From: Cheilinus undulatus
Taxonomy: Eukaryota > Chordata > Actinopteri > Labriformes > Labridae
Reading direction: 5' to 3'
Assembly (NCBI RefSeq): GCF_018320785.1
Contig: NC_054886.1
Coordinates: 1,367,177-1,431,176, forward strand
DNA: 64,000 nucleotides
Within the stretch, counting starts at the first letter, position 1, and the number at the start of each line of letters is the position of its first letter. Below are positions 27,071 to 39,962 of this stretch, in pieces. The notes beneath the pieces are model-generated. The model ran no database searches and was not told the DNA's origin. It saw only the letters and a list, made by a program, of their open reading frames with translations. Position numbers and translations under genes: made by a program.

Positions 27071-27799
27071 GTCTCATCCTTTTTCTCCTGTTTTTACAAG
27101 TTTTTAAGGTTAGAAAATATATGTAAATGTACAAAAATGCTGTTTAACACTAGACATGAATTAAAAAACGTTTCTAAGGTGGTTTAAGTTTGTGAATTTG
27201 TGAACAAGTACAGACTTTATTTTAACTTTATGTTCTATGTAGGCTAAAATGGCGCCTGAAGTCTTTTGTTTGTTTCAAAGTAACATTCTAGCTAAGTTTC
27301 TGGCTCCAGCACATTCCACGTCAGGTTAAATATTGTGTCATTTATATGAAAACTGTTTCTAAATATAATAATTAATGATTAGGTGTATTAGTAGTGTAGT
27401 AGGACAGTTGCCAGTCTTCAGCTCTTGCTCTTTATTTATGCTAATTTAGAGTAATATGCTAGTTTTTGTTATTTATTTTGTGACTGATACTAAGCAATGG
27501 TAATTCAAGAACCTATAAAACTGTACATTTATTGCTAATGTCTTACCTTGATTAGTTTTGGAACTACATGTAAACTCTTAACTCTCTGGTTAAGGAAAAT
27601 ATTGTGTTTTATTTTGAAAGAAAGCATTATTGTTATTTGTCAATGTATTATCTGTGATATTGTGAGTGAAGTAATGTTGGAAAAACAGGACAAGTGCAGA
27701 ATGACATGGAGAAGATGCTTCTATTTTGAATACTGACTATTAGACTCTGCTGAGTGAGGCTGAACTGAACTGTCTCATCCTTTTTCTCCTGTTTTTACA
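27071..27799. repeat. 28-bp exact direct repeat 701 bases apart
   Basis: The same 28 bases, beginning gtctcatcctttttctcctg and ending tttttaca, occur at 27071-27098 and 27772-27799. The 673 bases between contain no recognised gene. The second copy ends 12 bases before the hAT target duplication at 27812. Confidence 0.75.
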
Positions 27800-27819
27800 G
27801 AAACCTTATCTGTTTATGG

Positions 27820-29269
27820 CAGGGGTCGGGAATTTTTTTGGTTGAAAGAGCCATTTTCAGTCACCCCCTGCCAGAAAATTTTTGAAGAGCCGCAAAACAC
27901 ATTTGAACCCTCCGATGAAGGTGACGAAGTCAGTTAGCCTAAGTCTTTGTCTATCGACATAACTGATTAATCAAAGGTATGTGGCCATCCACTGATATGT
28001 CTGATCTCACTGATAACTTTCCACTTCGTAGTTATTTTACTCTTTGCATTTTAATCATAATTTTCATTTTGATTCATTTATAGATTTAGAGCTACAATAG
28101 AAACACCTGTGTACATATTTTTATTGTTATCTCTAAGTGCTATTATCAACCAGTGAGTATTTATTTTTATCCTTAATGATGCTGATATAATCATTATCAT
28201 TACTTCTTTATTCATCAAAACACACTCCTTACATCTGCTATCAGACAGAGTTAATACAGGATATTGTAGTATACTGTTCACCTATGGATGAAACCTTCTC
28301 CTCTTCATCTCCTCTCTCTAGGCTGCTGTCTACATCACATACAGGTGTGCAGGAAGAGAGACGGTTTTGTCCTGATCAGTAAACAATAACATCCATGATC
28401 ACTGGGTCACAGACTTCATCAACAATAAAGTAAGGAGGACAAACTGGAGCAATCACGATAATAACTCCAAATATCCATGAGAGTAGAATCAGCTGTTTAC
28501 AGCCTTTCTCCTTCTCTGTGAGTGACACATGTCAGCACCATGGACAGCTCCACATTAACGCACATGACATTTTCAGCCCAAACATCAACAATCTGATCTT
28601 TTACAACACAAATGGACACTCCTACACTGAACCTTACATTCATTAAACGCCAAAATATTCAAATAATCATCAAATGTATCAGTCTTCTGTATGATAACAT
28701 TGATTTCACAGCAGCAGAGTAGAGAATAACAATAAAACATGAGCTTACCTGTTTATTTTGCTGACAGCCCTCTACTGGTCCCTTGGCCTCCTTTCTCTCT
28801 TTCTTTACCTGACTGATGCTGTTAAGTGTGAACTTGTCTTAGTTTATCACGCTGTTATTAACATTATCATCGTTCACATTCTCCGCTTTAGTATGAAACT
28901 TATCAAAGTCGATCGTTGTTTTCACATACCAACAATGAGCACAAAACTCATGCCTCAGCTGTCATTTGTGACAAGACTGCATCCAGACCTTTGTTCCCAA
29001 GACAGGAAAGTGTCACTATGTGCTGCACCATAGAGGCACAATATGACACATTTTTAAGTTGATAAAATAGGCCTATTTATAAAAATAAAGTTAGAAGTGA
29101 ATGAAAGAGCTACATGTTTAATGGATAAAATATACAAAAGTATCTCAATATAGCATTACAGAAAATATTAGTTTAATATTAAATAAAAAAGTTTGATTGA
29201 TTTCCAATTTGGCACAGCTGCTGAGAGCCACTTGGGAGGGGCAGAAGAGCCGTGGGTTCCTGACCCCCG
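27820..29269. mobile_element. hAT non-autonomous element (gggtcgggaa type), copy 1
   Basis: Termini caggggtcgggaa and ttcctgacccccg are flanked by a perfect 8-bp target duplication, gtttatgg, at 27812-27819 and 29270-29277. The next subterminal phrases (ttggttgaaagagcca; agagccgtgggttcc) also pair loosely. The interior has no open transposase. It is closely similar to 45154-46928. Confidence 0.9.
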
Positions 29270-29277
29270 GTTTATGG

Positions 29278-29830
29278 GTACTCAGTGTGAGAACTGTAAC
29301 ATAACATGTATCATTACACTCCTACAACATTAGATAATATGGGATTAATCAAAGATGGTTTGTGTTGGAAGAATAAATGTGTCAGTTAAATCCATTCTTT
29401 ATGGGAATGTCAAATGGCCTTCTCTTTATGGAATTGTGTTTTGGATCTATTGAGGATTAGGTAGAATATTATATACTCAGATCACCACAGTTCTGTCTCC
29501 CCAGAGATGGATCAGTTGTAACTTATTTAAGCAAATATTAATCTAGAGTTTTAATAACTGGTTTGATTAAATGTGCTCAGTTAATCCTGCAATTCTGGAA
29601 GGAGCTTAAATTCTGACACTGAAAATGTGGTAAGAAGACATAATGGCAATAGTTGTATGTGAAAAATTGTTTAAGAAAACTAACCCAAAAAATGACTTAT
29701 CTAAGGAGCAATGGGACCGTTTTAGCTGTGGTGTTTTCGAAGGAAGAACCTGAGCTTGTCAAGATGTTGCTAGACCCTATAAGCCATGTAACTGTGTAGG
29801 TCATGCATTAATGATGCTTTTAAATTATGA
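29278..29830. other. no gene seen
   Basis: This short AT-rich interval lies between the hAT element and the Tc1 element. It has no splice-bounded exon and no transposon terminus. Confidence 0.4.
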
Positions 29831-29832
29831 TA

Positions 29833-31275
29833 CAGTGCTGTGAAAAATATTTGCCCCCTTTCTGATTCCTGATTTTTTTTGCATATTTATCACACTTAAA
29901 TGTTTCAGATCATCAAACCAATTTTAATATCTCACAGAGACAAGCCAAGTAAATACAATATGCAGTTTCTGAATGATGACTTTATTTATTTAGAGGAACA
30001 AATCTGAAAAAGTAATTGCCCCCTTGTTAAATCATGAGCTAACTGTGATTAACCACAGTTCTTGGAAAGCTGAGTTCAGTTTCACTGGCCACACACAGGC
30101 CTGACTACCTCCAGATTTGTTGAATGAAGAAATCACTTAAATAAAAGCTGTCAGACAAAGTGAAGTAGGCTACAAGATCTCAGAAAGAAACGCATCATGC
30201 CACGATCCAAAGAAATTTAAGAACAAACGAGAAACCAAGTGATTGTAACCTTTTCCAGATGGATAGATATCAAAGACATTTCCAAGCCTTTGAGACTCCA
30301 GTGAACCATGGTCAGAGCCATTATTCACAAATGGAGAAAACTGGGAACAGTGGTGAACCTTCCCAGGAGACTCAACCATAAGAAAGACACTGGGCAACAA
30401 TGGCATCATGGAAGAGTTCCAGGGCAAAAACCACTGCTGACAAAAAAGAACACAAAGGTTCATCTCACATTTGACTAAAAACATCCTGATGATCCCCAAG
30501 ACTTTTGGAGAAATATTCTGTGGACTGACGAGACAAAAGTTGAACTTTCTGGAAGGTGTGAGGCCCGTTACATCTGGAGTAAAAATAACAGCATTTGATA
30601 AAAAGAACATCATACCAACAGTCAAACATGGTGGTGGCAGTGTGATGGTTTGGGGCTGCTTGGCTGCTTCAGGACCTGGACCACTTGCTGTGATTGATGG
30701 AACAATAAATTCTGCTGCCTACCAGAAAATCCTGAAGGCCAACGTCCGGCCATCAGTTAATGACCTCAAGCTCAAGCACTCTTGGGTTATGCAGCAGGAC
30801 AACGACCCGAAACACACCAGCAAGTCCACCTCTGAATGGATCAAAATAAACAAAATCAAGGTTTTGGAGTGGCCCAGTCAAAGTCTGGACTGATATCCAA
30901 GTGAGATGCTGTGGTGTGACCTTAAACAACAGTTCATGCTGGAAAACCCTCCGATATGGCTGAGTTAAAACAATTCTGTGAAGAAGAGTGGGACAAAATT
31001 CCTCCACAGCGATGAGAGAGACTCCTCACCAGTTAACACTAATGCTTGATTTCAGTTATTGCTGTCAAGGGTGGAAACACTAGTTATTAGGTTTAGGGGG
31101 CAATTACTGTTTCACACAGGGCCAGATAGGTTTGGATTTTTTTTCCTTAATAAATAAAATCATAAGTTAGAAACTGCATTTTGTATTTATTTGGGTTGTC
31201 TCTGTGAGATATTAAAATTGGTTTGATGATCTAAACATTTAAGTGTGATAAATATGCAAAATCAGAAAGGCAAAC
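29833..31275 (+). mobile_element. Tc1-like transposon, nearly full length
   Basis: The left terminus cagtgctgtgaaaaatatttg begins after TA at 29831. A subterminal stretch (gcatatttatcacacttaaatg and cagagacaagcc) is repeated inverted at 31180-31265. The outermost bases of the right terminus are worn away. Between them lies a broken transposase gene. Confidence 0.85.
30197..31040 (+). pseudogene. Tc1 transposase, disrupted
   Basis: The gene starts MPRSKEI and is stopped at once by TAA. Later blocks are in several frames: the first catalytic Asp in TDETKVEL (about 30525), a long clean block VKHGGGSVMVWGCLAASGPG (from about 30621), then SWVMQQDNDPKHTSKSTSEW with the second Asp (about 30780-30840), and VLEWPSQS. 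The segment that should carry NPIE is scrambled, so the third catalytic residue is lost. Family: Tc1 DD34E transposases with paired helix-turn-helix domains, which cut and paste the element at TA. This copy cannot move itself. Confidence 0.85.
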
Positions 31276-32635
31276 AAAGTTTGATGTATTTAAAAAAAAA
31301 AAAAATCTAAGTAGCTTTGTTTTCAATGATTTTACACATAATGATCCATCTGCATGGATGTAGGACATGAACCATGTTACTTACAAATACAACATCAGAA
31401 AATCCTCTGTTAAGAGCATTGGCTAAAGCCATCAAAGTCCATCTAACTACTGTATCTGTGCTGTAGAGATCTGGAGGAAGGAATTCATGGTCTGGACCTC
31501 TGATCTGATCACCACAGTGTGAAAAATGGAAAACAGACTTTAGATGAATATGTAAAATCTTGGATCTTCTATGAAGAATACTCAAGTAAATCTACTATAT
31601 GAAAATAGACAAAAAGAAATTAAGCTCAATGTCCTCATTAAAATCTTTATTAAATCAGTTCACAGGAGTATATTTGTTTGCAAAACTTGATGCAACATTA
31701 CTTAACAAAAAATTAATGAAAGTGGAAAAGCAGAAAATATAAAACTTCACAAAATAAAAAAAAAACAAAAACAAAAAGAGAATGCAGTTAAAAAAAACAA
31801 ATCTGAGACAAAGAGTAATGAAAGCATGCAATGGCAACATTGTTCTTGAAATGTAAAGCCAATAATCATCTCTTTTGAATTAAACTGATTTGATCCGGAT
31901 TTAATTTAATCCAATTTCTGTCATGTATAAATGTTAAACTCACCAAATGTGAAAGAAAGATTTTCACAGAACAACACATGAAGAGATTAACAAAACAATC
32001 TGTAATGCTGGTGCACATAGAGACTTTTAAGATGATTGTTAAAGATGTGTATTTTAATGTTTTTAGGACAAATATCAAGGAAGAATTACTTCTAAATGTT
32101 GAGTAAGCAATAACAGAAGAGAAAAAAAGAACGTCTCCTATTTCAACATGTCTTGTGCTTTTTATACTTAAGACCCATAACAAACAGCAAAAGAGTATTT
32201 TTAATGTCTTCATTCATATTCAAAGATACTGTTCTGAATAATGACAGTCAAATACTGAAAAAGAATGAAATTGTGCATATGGAAGATTGGTTGCCTCAGC
32301 AGAAACTATAATCACTATAATCTTAAATCAAGGTAAGATTTAAATCAATAAGAAGGATTGTACTGTATCTTTGTGTGAGCATGGACCCCCCAAAAGTCCT
32401 AATCGACCAAAACATTGAGTCAAAAAGTCAGTCTCTACTACTGCAGTGTTTTTTTTTTTTATTTCCATACTTGGGCCTTGTTGATGACTGATAATATTTT
32501 TAGCTTTCTATTTTCATTAACTATATTTCAGTGCCTGTGACTGTCCTCTACTTTCACATAGAAGTCTCAAAACCCACAGAAGAAAGATGTGCATCTCTGA
32601 GTACTGAATGTAAGAGGGGAAGTGTTCTGAGTGTC
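31276..32635 (-). other. 3' flank / probable 3' untranslated region of the GVIN-like gene
   Basis: No coding exon is supported. On the minus strand, which leaves the GTPase stop codon at 32636, an AATAAA appears as TTTATT at plus-strand 31646-31651 and could end the transcript. A 279-base open frame at 31307-31585 shows no known motif and is not called. Confidence 0.45.
31646..31651 (-). terminator. candidate polyadenylation signal of the GVIN-like gene
   Basis: AATAAA on the minus strand, about 985 bases beyond the stop codon. It is a candidate only, since other AT-rich hexamers lie in the same interval and no transcript evidence is available. Confidence 0.3.
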
Positions 32636-35600
32636 TTATTTGACATTGAATGACTTTTTCAGACTCTCCTCAGCAAGTTTTGGTGTGATATCTTTCCAAG
32701 TGTCTGGAATATCAGCCGGCTTTGCATCATATGCTTCAGCAAACTCTCTGTTGAACCTGTTGAGTACATATTTCCAGTAGTCTGAAGCCTGAAGGCTGTT
32801 ATCGGGAGCAATCCGCCAGTCAGGGAAAATCTTGGTGTACTCTTTGTAAGGGTGAAATTCACCATTTGTGGCTTCACAGGAAAATGTACTGTCACTGCTC
32901 ACCAAAGAAGAGCATATGTCAATGTCAAGTTTTTTTGTCCATAATGATCTGTAGCCGCCCAGACCCTCTGACCGATGCATTGAAGTTTGGTGCTGCTTAT
33001 GCTCAGTTCCTCCTGCCTCACAGGGTGCTTTGCAGAATGGACACTGTTCACCACATCCAATGACTCTTTTGAAAAGCTCGTTCTCAGGATTTACATGAAG
33101 ATTTGAGAGCTTGGTTTTGATGTTAGTCTTTTTAAACTGCTTTCCAAAAGCTTCTTCCATGTCCTTCACAGACACAGTGAGCCGCTGAGCAAACTGTTCC
33201 TGGTTGACGTTGTTCAGGATCATGAAAGGACTGAGAGCATCCTCAGAAATGACCAGTTTATCACCAAGTTCCTGACGGATATCCTGAATCAGGTTCTGCA
33301 GGTTGCCACTTTCTTTGGCTTGGGCTGTGCGTATCGCATCATTTATGCTCCTGATACTTGACCGGAGATGCCAGTCCTCGGACTCAAAGAACATTTCATT
33401 GGTCATGAGCTTTAACATGTTATCCTTGATCCATCTCTTAACAAACTGCTCATATGAACAGATGTAGCTGTGGTAGTCTTCAAAGTTGTCCTTTGAAAGC
33501 AGATCCAGTAAGACTGAGTACTGGAAGAACATTCGTGTGCTGAACTGGAACTTTGTCATCATTTCTCCAGTGATATCAGGACCCAATGAACTGCTGATAA
33601 AGTCTTCAACAGCCGGTCTCAGGCAGTGCTCTGTGAACTCTTCTGCCTTCTTCTGGCTCTGGTCTATTTTTTTGAACTCATCCTTGAAGTTAGCAAGAAA
33701 CCTCTCTTTGTTTTGGTTGAGACATCTGGAGGGATCATTCCTTTGAATGAAATCTTCATGCATTTTCTGAAACTCTCTGGCTGCATTTGCACAGATGTGC
33801 TGTTTCAGAGAAACCTCAAAGTCTATCTCTATCTTCAGATCCTTGTGGCTTTTCAGCTTCTTGTCAATCATGTGAAGGATCTCCTGGATGAAAGTATCAT
33901 GGTAGTTGTTCCTTTTTTCCACTTTTTCTTTCACAAAGTGTGTGCAATCCCATATGATACCATCAGCTACTCTTTGTAGCGCCATTATGTGCATCATTTC
34001 CTGTCCTTTAGCTGTGTATTTGAAAGGCATCTTTCCACAATCCTCCAGACTATTTTCATCTAACAGTTGACACGCATGACTCCCCTTGTGGTTTAGGTTC
34101 TCTTTTAGGTAGAGGGTTACCTTCCCCATGACTTTCGTGCTATTATGTTTGTGACGGACTTGTTCCCTCAACATTTTATTCCACATCTTGTCAAATTCTT
34201 CTTCCAGCTTTTCTTCCGTCATATCCACTTTTTTCTTTCTGCATTCTTCAATCAATGCTGGCACTCTCTCTTTTAATTCTTTTGTGTAGTTTGCCTTGAT
34301 TCTGTCGAGATCTGCCATTCCCATTCTGATGTCTGCTGCAACTGTGAGTTGGTTGTATACAGAGCTTTCTATTTCTCGATGAAGGCTCCTTGCACTGTTT
34401 GCAAAGTCCTCTCTGTATGCTTCAACAAGACTGACATGACCCTCAGTTTGCTTGAAGTAGGTCTTCAGATTTTTAAGAAGCTTTGTCTTCCATTCAGACA
34501 GCACTGTGCATGCTTCACTTTTCAAACTGGTGAGTAGTTGTCCAATGTCAGAAACCTCAGATTTCACTCTGTTAAAGTTAGAAATCTTAGTTTCTGCCTT
34601 TGTTGTCCATGAGTACATGTCTTTTCTGAACTCCCATTCCCATTTATTGAACTCTGTGCAGAGCCTCATGTATGCATCAGCCACCAGGCTGTTTCTGAAG
34701 CTGAAGATGAAGTTCTCATGTTTGACAGAGTTCCACAGGCTTGTTATCCACTCTGTGAACTCCAGGAGATTGTTGGAAGAAGACTCACAATCTCCCAGGA
34801 CATTAAGGATGTTTTTCTTGAGCTCATAAGTGACCTCACTGTACCCTGCATTGACTGGTGCCATTGGTGGGCTCCCATTCCAGAGTCCTGGGACATAGCA
34901 GTTCCCAGTGTCTGGACTGTACTCCATCACATCGGTGAAGTTCTTGTACTCCTCCTTGTTCTCCATTTTGGCAGCTGCCTGGGTCATCTCATTTAGCTGT
35001 TCCAGGAGCAGTTCTCTTTCTCGTAAGTTCGTCTCAGGGGCTGATACACCTGCCACATTCTGGTGAACAAACTGACATCTGTGTTTTTTGCCCACAGATT
35101 TCATTCTTAGAAAGGCGTGCACAACTATCTGCAGGATGTCCTTCATTTCTGTGGAATTCTCCATTGCAATGTTGATGATAGTGATGTCACTCAACCCCAC
35201 AACAAATGTTGCAAGCTCATTGTCATGCTCATAGCTGTTGTCTAGTTTTGAAAGCTCTGGTGACTTTAAGCCCTCAGTGTCAATGATCACCAAGAAGTCA
35301 CAGTTGAGTTCTTGTTTGATGTCTTGATTTATTTTGATCAGCAACATAGAGTTACCTCTGGTGCATCGACCACTGCGGACTGGAAACTGTACTCCAAACA
35401 TGGTGTTGAGGAGAGTAGACTTCCCTGTACTCTGAACTCCAAGAACTGTGACCACCAGTATCTTGCTTTGAGGAGACACCAAGTCATTGAGCTGAGTCAG
35501 AACATCAGTTACCCATCTGAGAGGAATGTTTGAAGCATCACCATCTACTAGCTCAAGAGGAAATCCATCAAGCAACAACTCTGCACACAGTCTTGGCAGA

Positions 35601-37269
35601 TGACCTAACTGTTGACGTGATGGGTTTGTTTCTGGGAGAGAAACTGAGGCTTCATAGATCTGACCCATTTCACGGAAGAAGTGTTCAATCCCAAGTGAGC
35701 TGTTGGAGAGTTGTTGGTTGATTTTTTTGATTTCATCTTTGTTTTCAGGACTTTTGATTTTGTTTTTGTAAGCCTCTCTGAGGCCAGACAGTTTCTCTCG
35801 AGACAGATTATCAAGGTTCATCCTCATCCATTTCAGGAAATAACATCTCTCAATACCTGGTCTTGATATTGCTTTGATGAAACATGTCATTGCATCAGAT
35901 ATTCCATAAGACTTCTGTTGTGCCCGAAGTTTTGCTTGCTCTTTCTGAAGATCACTTTTGTACTTTTCTATGTTTTTTGACCCAACTTTTCGAAGTCGGA
36001 ACATTTCCTTCTCATTGCTGGTCAGTTCCTTCCATATTTCTCCCTGCAATGGTAGCTGGTCTTCTTTGTATTTCAGGATATCTTGAATTTGTGCAGTGAT
36101 GGCATCTGCATTTTTCTTTGCTGTCTTACACTCTTGACAGTCTTCATCAACCCAGATTCCCAGTTCATGGGCAATGTCAGCCATCTGTTCAATGTTCATC
36201 TTTTTCTCTGAGTTCTCCACCACACTGTTGATTGTCTTACGTAGGATTTTGATAAAGTCTGCATCATTCATTTGCTTGGTCTTCAAAAGGATGTTGCTTT
36301 TTGTCAGTTTCAGCTTGTTTGCCACCTTCTTCAGAGCATCCATACTGAATTGCTGGCTCTGATGGTTTCCCACCAGGAAGATCTGTGCCTTGTGGTTCTG
36401 GTTTGTGAGCAGGTTGCACTCAGGGTCCAGATTGTCAAAGAACACAAAAACTGCTGCAGATGTCTGACACAGAAAAGAAAATTGTGTCTCAAATGAAGCA
36501 ATGTCTCCACGAAGGTTTGCTACAGCTACTGGCTCACTGAAAACATCCATGGTTTTGTTTCCACAGGGTAGATACCAGGTAACTTCAGTCAGTCCATTAG
36601 ATATTCGCCTTTGACAAGCACCATTTTCCATGTTACGGTGAACAAATGTATCATGGTATTGCTGAGGATTACTCAGAAGCTCATTAAGGATCTTTGATTT
36701 CGACAAGGAGCAATCACCCAGTCTCACAAAAGAAACCAGTGGAAGTTTAGAGACAACGATCCTGTCTTCAATAAAGCCCTTGGACTCTGAAAGTGATGAA
36801 GGTCTGTACTCTTTCACGATGTCTCTCATGGCCCAAAGCGTTAGTGTGCACTGCTCTCTGTCACAATTAGGAAGCAGCAGAGGCACAGAAAACTGACACA
36901 TGGACATTTTGAGGGCCATTTCTTGTTGTACAAAACCATCAGAACACAGAAAGAGAGCTGTGATTATGTCAAGAGGGTTAAGTTTGTCACCTGACTGCAG
37001 ATCACCGAAAAGATCATCAAAATCTAAATCTGTTGCTTCTGATTCAGCATCACAGGCAGATTCACGTTCAGATGTAAACTCTACATTTCTAGCTCTCATA
37101 TTAACCATCATCAGTTTCTTTAGAAAATACCATGGAAGATCTGAATTACGTCTGGTGGGTTCATCAGTGATGGTCTTCTTATCAATCTGGAGTATTTTGC
37201 TCAGGGATAGCTTCTCCTTGAGGCGATCCTCCAGTCCAAGATCCTTCAACAGGCTCTCCAGTTGTGTCT
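32636..37269 (-). CDS. gvin1: interferon-induced very large GTPase-like protein, main coding exon
   Basis: One uninterrupted exon gives about 1,544 of the 1,573 predicted residues. An acceptor (ttaatttccacag) at 37270-37271 precedes AG ACA CAA, which joins the one-base overhang of the exon at 47437-47518. The open frame extends a few codons upstream to an ATG, but that part is intron. Counting from that ATG, residues 1-40 look like a short helical domain. About 95-345 hold the VLIG/URGCP N-terminal region (LNPLDIITALFLCSDGFVQQ; CGNKTMDVFSEPVAV). About 370-545 is charged and coiled. A G domain follows, with P-loop GVQSTGKST at 616-624, RCTRGNSMLL just after, and switch-2 DTEGLKSPE at 669. A long helical C-terminal half ends in a Cys/His cluster (CGEQCPFCKAPC, then H-x3-H and MHRSEGLGGY). 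No lesion is seen. The family comprises large cytosolic GTPases, interferon-inducible in mammals; substrate and partners are poorly known. The symbol is at family level: URGCP-like is an equally usual fish name. Confidence 0.93.
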
Positions 37270-37399
37270 CTGTGGAAATTAACATGTTTGTTAATTCAAA
37301 TTACTCCTTTAGATTTTAGACTGGTTATTTTGTTCATCAACCAGCATAATTTATTCATATCTAGGTTCCCTAGATTCATATGCAGTGTTTTCTCTACGT

Positions 37400-37635
37400 T
37401 TTTCTAATGTGTTGTGTTGTTGTAGTCTTTGCAGCGCATTTTCTAAATGCTGCGCATGTGTTGTCAAATTGATGAAGATGTTTGTGTGCATCACTTCTAA
37501 GTGTCCTCTAGAAAAACTTCCGTTGTGTTGCGGTCTATTTGCAGTGCGTTTTTCTAATGTGTTGTGTTGTGGTCTTTGCAGCACGTTTTCTAAATGCTGT
37601 GCATGTGTTGTCAAATTGATGAAGATGTTTTCTTA
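37400..37635. repeat. minisatellite-like repeat in the GVIN intron
   Basis: An about 80-base unit (ttttctaatgtgttgtgttg, then tctttgcagc, then gtgttgtcaaattgatgaag) occurs at about 37402-37482 and 37552-37630, with a related shorter piece between. The open frames reading TTHAQHLEN on one strand arise from this repeat and are not genes. Confidence 0.7.
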
Positions 37636-37945
37636 ATTTGCTTGTGCTTTGTCTTTTTGCATGTGTTTTCTTAAGTTGCAGTGCTGTGAGCTCTCAGGCC
37701 ACCGTACTCTTCACTATTTCTATGCACACATTGCAAGTCTCCCTCTCCTCCTGTTGTCTCTATGCCTGTGTGATCTTTTGTCAAAACTCCTACGTTTATT
37801 GAGGTTGACGAGTTTCTGTCGTAATCTGAACATGGATGAGGTTTATTTAAGCACGTAAATAACGATCATAAATATCGCCAATAGCATCAGACGCCATAAG
37901 AAACATGCATGCAAGGAATAATAAGACAAAAGGGTCATCCACCAG

Positions 37946-38263
37946 TTATTGATCCCGGATGAATAAATTTGAAAATAATAAAATGATCGTCAGGTGACCT
38001 GTGAATGGGCCGCTCAGTCTGTATAGGAGCTGAGCTGATCCCTTCACACCTGTCCCCACACACCTGTGAGGGACCATGTGTATTTCTCCCTGCTGAGGTG
38101 AGAAGATCAAGAGGGAGTTGGTGTGGACATGAGCCCAGCTGTCGCTGATTTCAACCACGTTTTCCACCAGTTTGTCAGTTTGCAGCGTGATTTTCAGGGG
38201 ATTGCAGTATATTCCTGCATTAAAAGTGTCAGACTTGTTCCAAGAATTTAATGAATTACGCAC
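37946..38263 (-). other. unidentified 105-codon open frame in the GVIN intron
   Basis: The frame reads ISDSWAHVHTNSLLIFSPQQ and continues with a mixed, protein-like composition. No domain was recognised. It has no clear acceptor or donor and lies between the minisatellite and a hAT element, so it may be a transposon fragment, an unannotated exon, or chance. Confidence 0.2.
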
Positions 38264-38371
38264 GACTGCTGCAGTCTTGCGCCGGAATTCAGTGCTTGTC
38301 TATGTGGCAAGTAAAACAAGCAGGGCATCAGTTCATACACAACTTAAGAGGATAAGTCAGTTGCATTAGAA

Positions 38372-39962
38372 CAGTGGTTCTCAATCTGTTTTCAGTCATG
38401 TACCCCATGTTAAGTATTTTTTCAGCAAAGTACCCCCTAAACAGCGCAAAGCTTTTTGGCCCAAAAAAAAAAAGACATTAAACAGTGCTGTGACAGCCGT
38501 CTATTTATCAAACTTTGTAACTAATAAACATTTTTTAAATTATAAATGTTCTTTCAAACATTTTAAATGTTAAAAATGCATGACTAAACTCATGGCACAA
38601 ACAGTGACTGGAAAGGCTTTAAACCCAGAAGTGTGCAAAACTCTGCCCAGCTGGAGCATTCTCTCTGGAAAAATTTGGAAATAAAAACATAAAGCTAGAA
38701 AGAACTAAAAACCTGTAAAAAATTAACTAATTATAAAAAAGACAGCTTAGTGCCCCTTTTTGGGATCATAATAAAGATCTCTCCTCAAACTAAAATCATG
38801 AATTTAGTTATAGATCAGCATTTCTTCACAAAAAATAAATCATGAACCTTTTTATGAATTGAGTGATTGTGAATACTGTGATTAACAGGCATGTGCCAAT
38901 GTGGGTCAAACCATTCTGCCATAAGGGAAACTCGGGGGGTTTTAGATTCATTAAATTTAATTAATTTACAAAATATAAACTCCACTTTATAAACTTCAGG
39001 TCCTTACATTCCAGATGCAAATTATTCACACAAAATATTTACTTTTCGAACCTGAAGTGAATCAGTGCAAGCTTCCACACCAGCAACATCATTTCGCAGC
39101 GTGAAATTGCTACAGATATTTTTTCAAAGTTTCGCTACAACAAGCACACATGGTGGTGGTGCCAATTTTTAAGGCAGACAGAGGAACAAAAATCATTCTC
39201 CTCTGTAACACCACCTGATATTTGTCCTCTTCTCATATCTGTCTGTAGTCAGTTCTTGTGTTTTTGCCTCATGTAGCCTGGTAGAAAGGGAGACAGGCAG
39301 CAGGCAGCCCAACATGTCCATATGAGTGCAAATGCGCTACTCACACAGCTGGAGCTGTTTCCAAACTAACAGGACTTTATTCCACTGAAATATTTACCAA
39401 CACAGTCTCCTCTGACCTCAGACACACGACTTATAAATGCTCCGGATCAACCAGCTCACTGAAATTACTCATCTGACCAGTCTGGAACACAAACAGGTGA
39501 GCCAATCTGTGCGCTGTAGGGGAGTTAACTCCTCTCACAGCGAGCCTCAGCTGCACCCTTATTACTATTATTGATCATATTTGACATAAAATGAATGAAA
39601 AGTCAGTCCCTCCTCTTACAAACTTGGCTGGCACAGTGAATGAAACATTGAAACAAGACGCCACTGACCTCCTGGCTGTGCATACAAGTGCTGCACTACA
39701 CATGGAGTGAAGGACGGGGAGGGAGAAACCTTTTATCTTCCGCTTCAATAAATATCAGAAAACAGAGAAAACACATCGCAGATGTTCGTAGCACGAATGT
39801 GATTTTAGAATGTTATATGCTCCCAACATCGTGTTACTCCGGACATGTATAGAAAGGCACTACTTTTCTGAAATAGCCAGAATATATTTTAAAATCTCAC
39901 GTACTCCCTGGAGTGCCTTCACACACCCCCAGGGGTACGCGTACCCCATTTGAGAACCACTG
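38372..39962. mobile_element. hAT non-autonomous element (gtggttctcaa type)
   Basis: Termini cagtggttctcaa and ttgagaaccactg are perfect inverted repeats. Flanking subterminal phrases (gtaccccat near 38400; gcgtaccccatt near 39940) also pair. The interior has no transposase. The 8-bp target duplication expected of hAT is not recognisable (cattagaa against tggtagtg), so one flank has changed. It lies in the GVIN intron. Confidence 0.85.

Noticed and set aside
33486..36496. Many plus-strand open frames opposite the large exon
   Set aside because: They are antisense shadows of the GVIN-like GTPase exon.
37351..37636. Frames reading TTHAQHLEN repeats, suggestive of a repeat protein
   Set aside because: They come from an about 80-base minisatellite and are open on both strands by chance; they lie in the GVIN intron.
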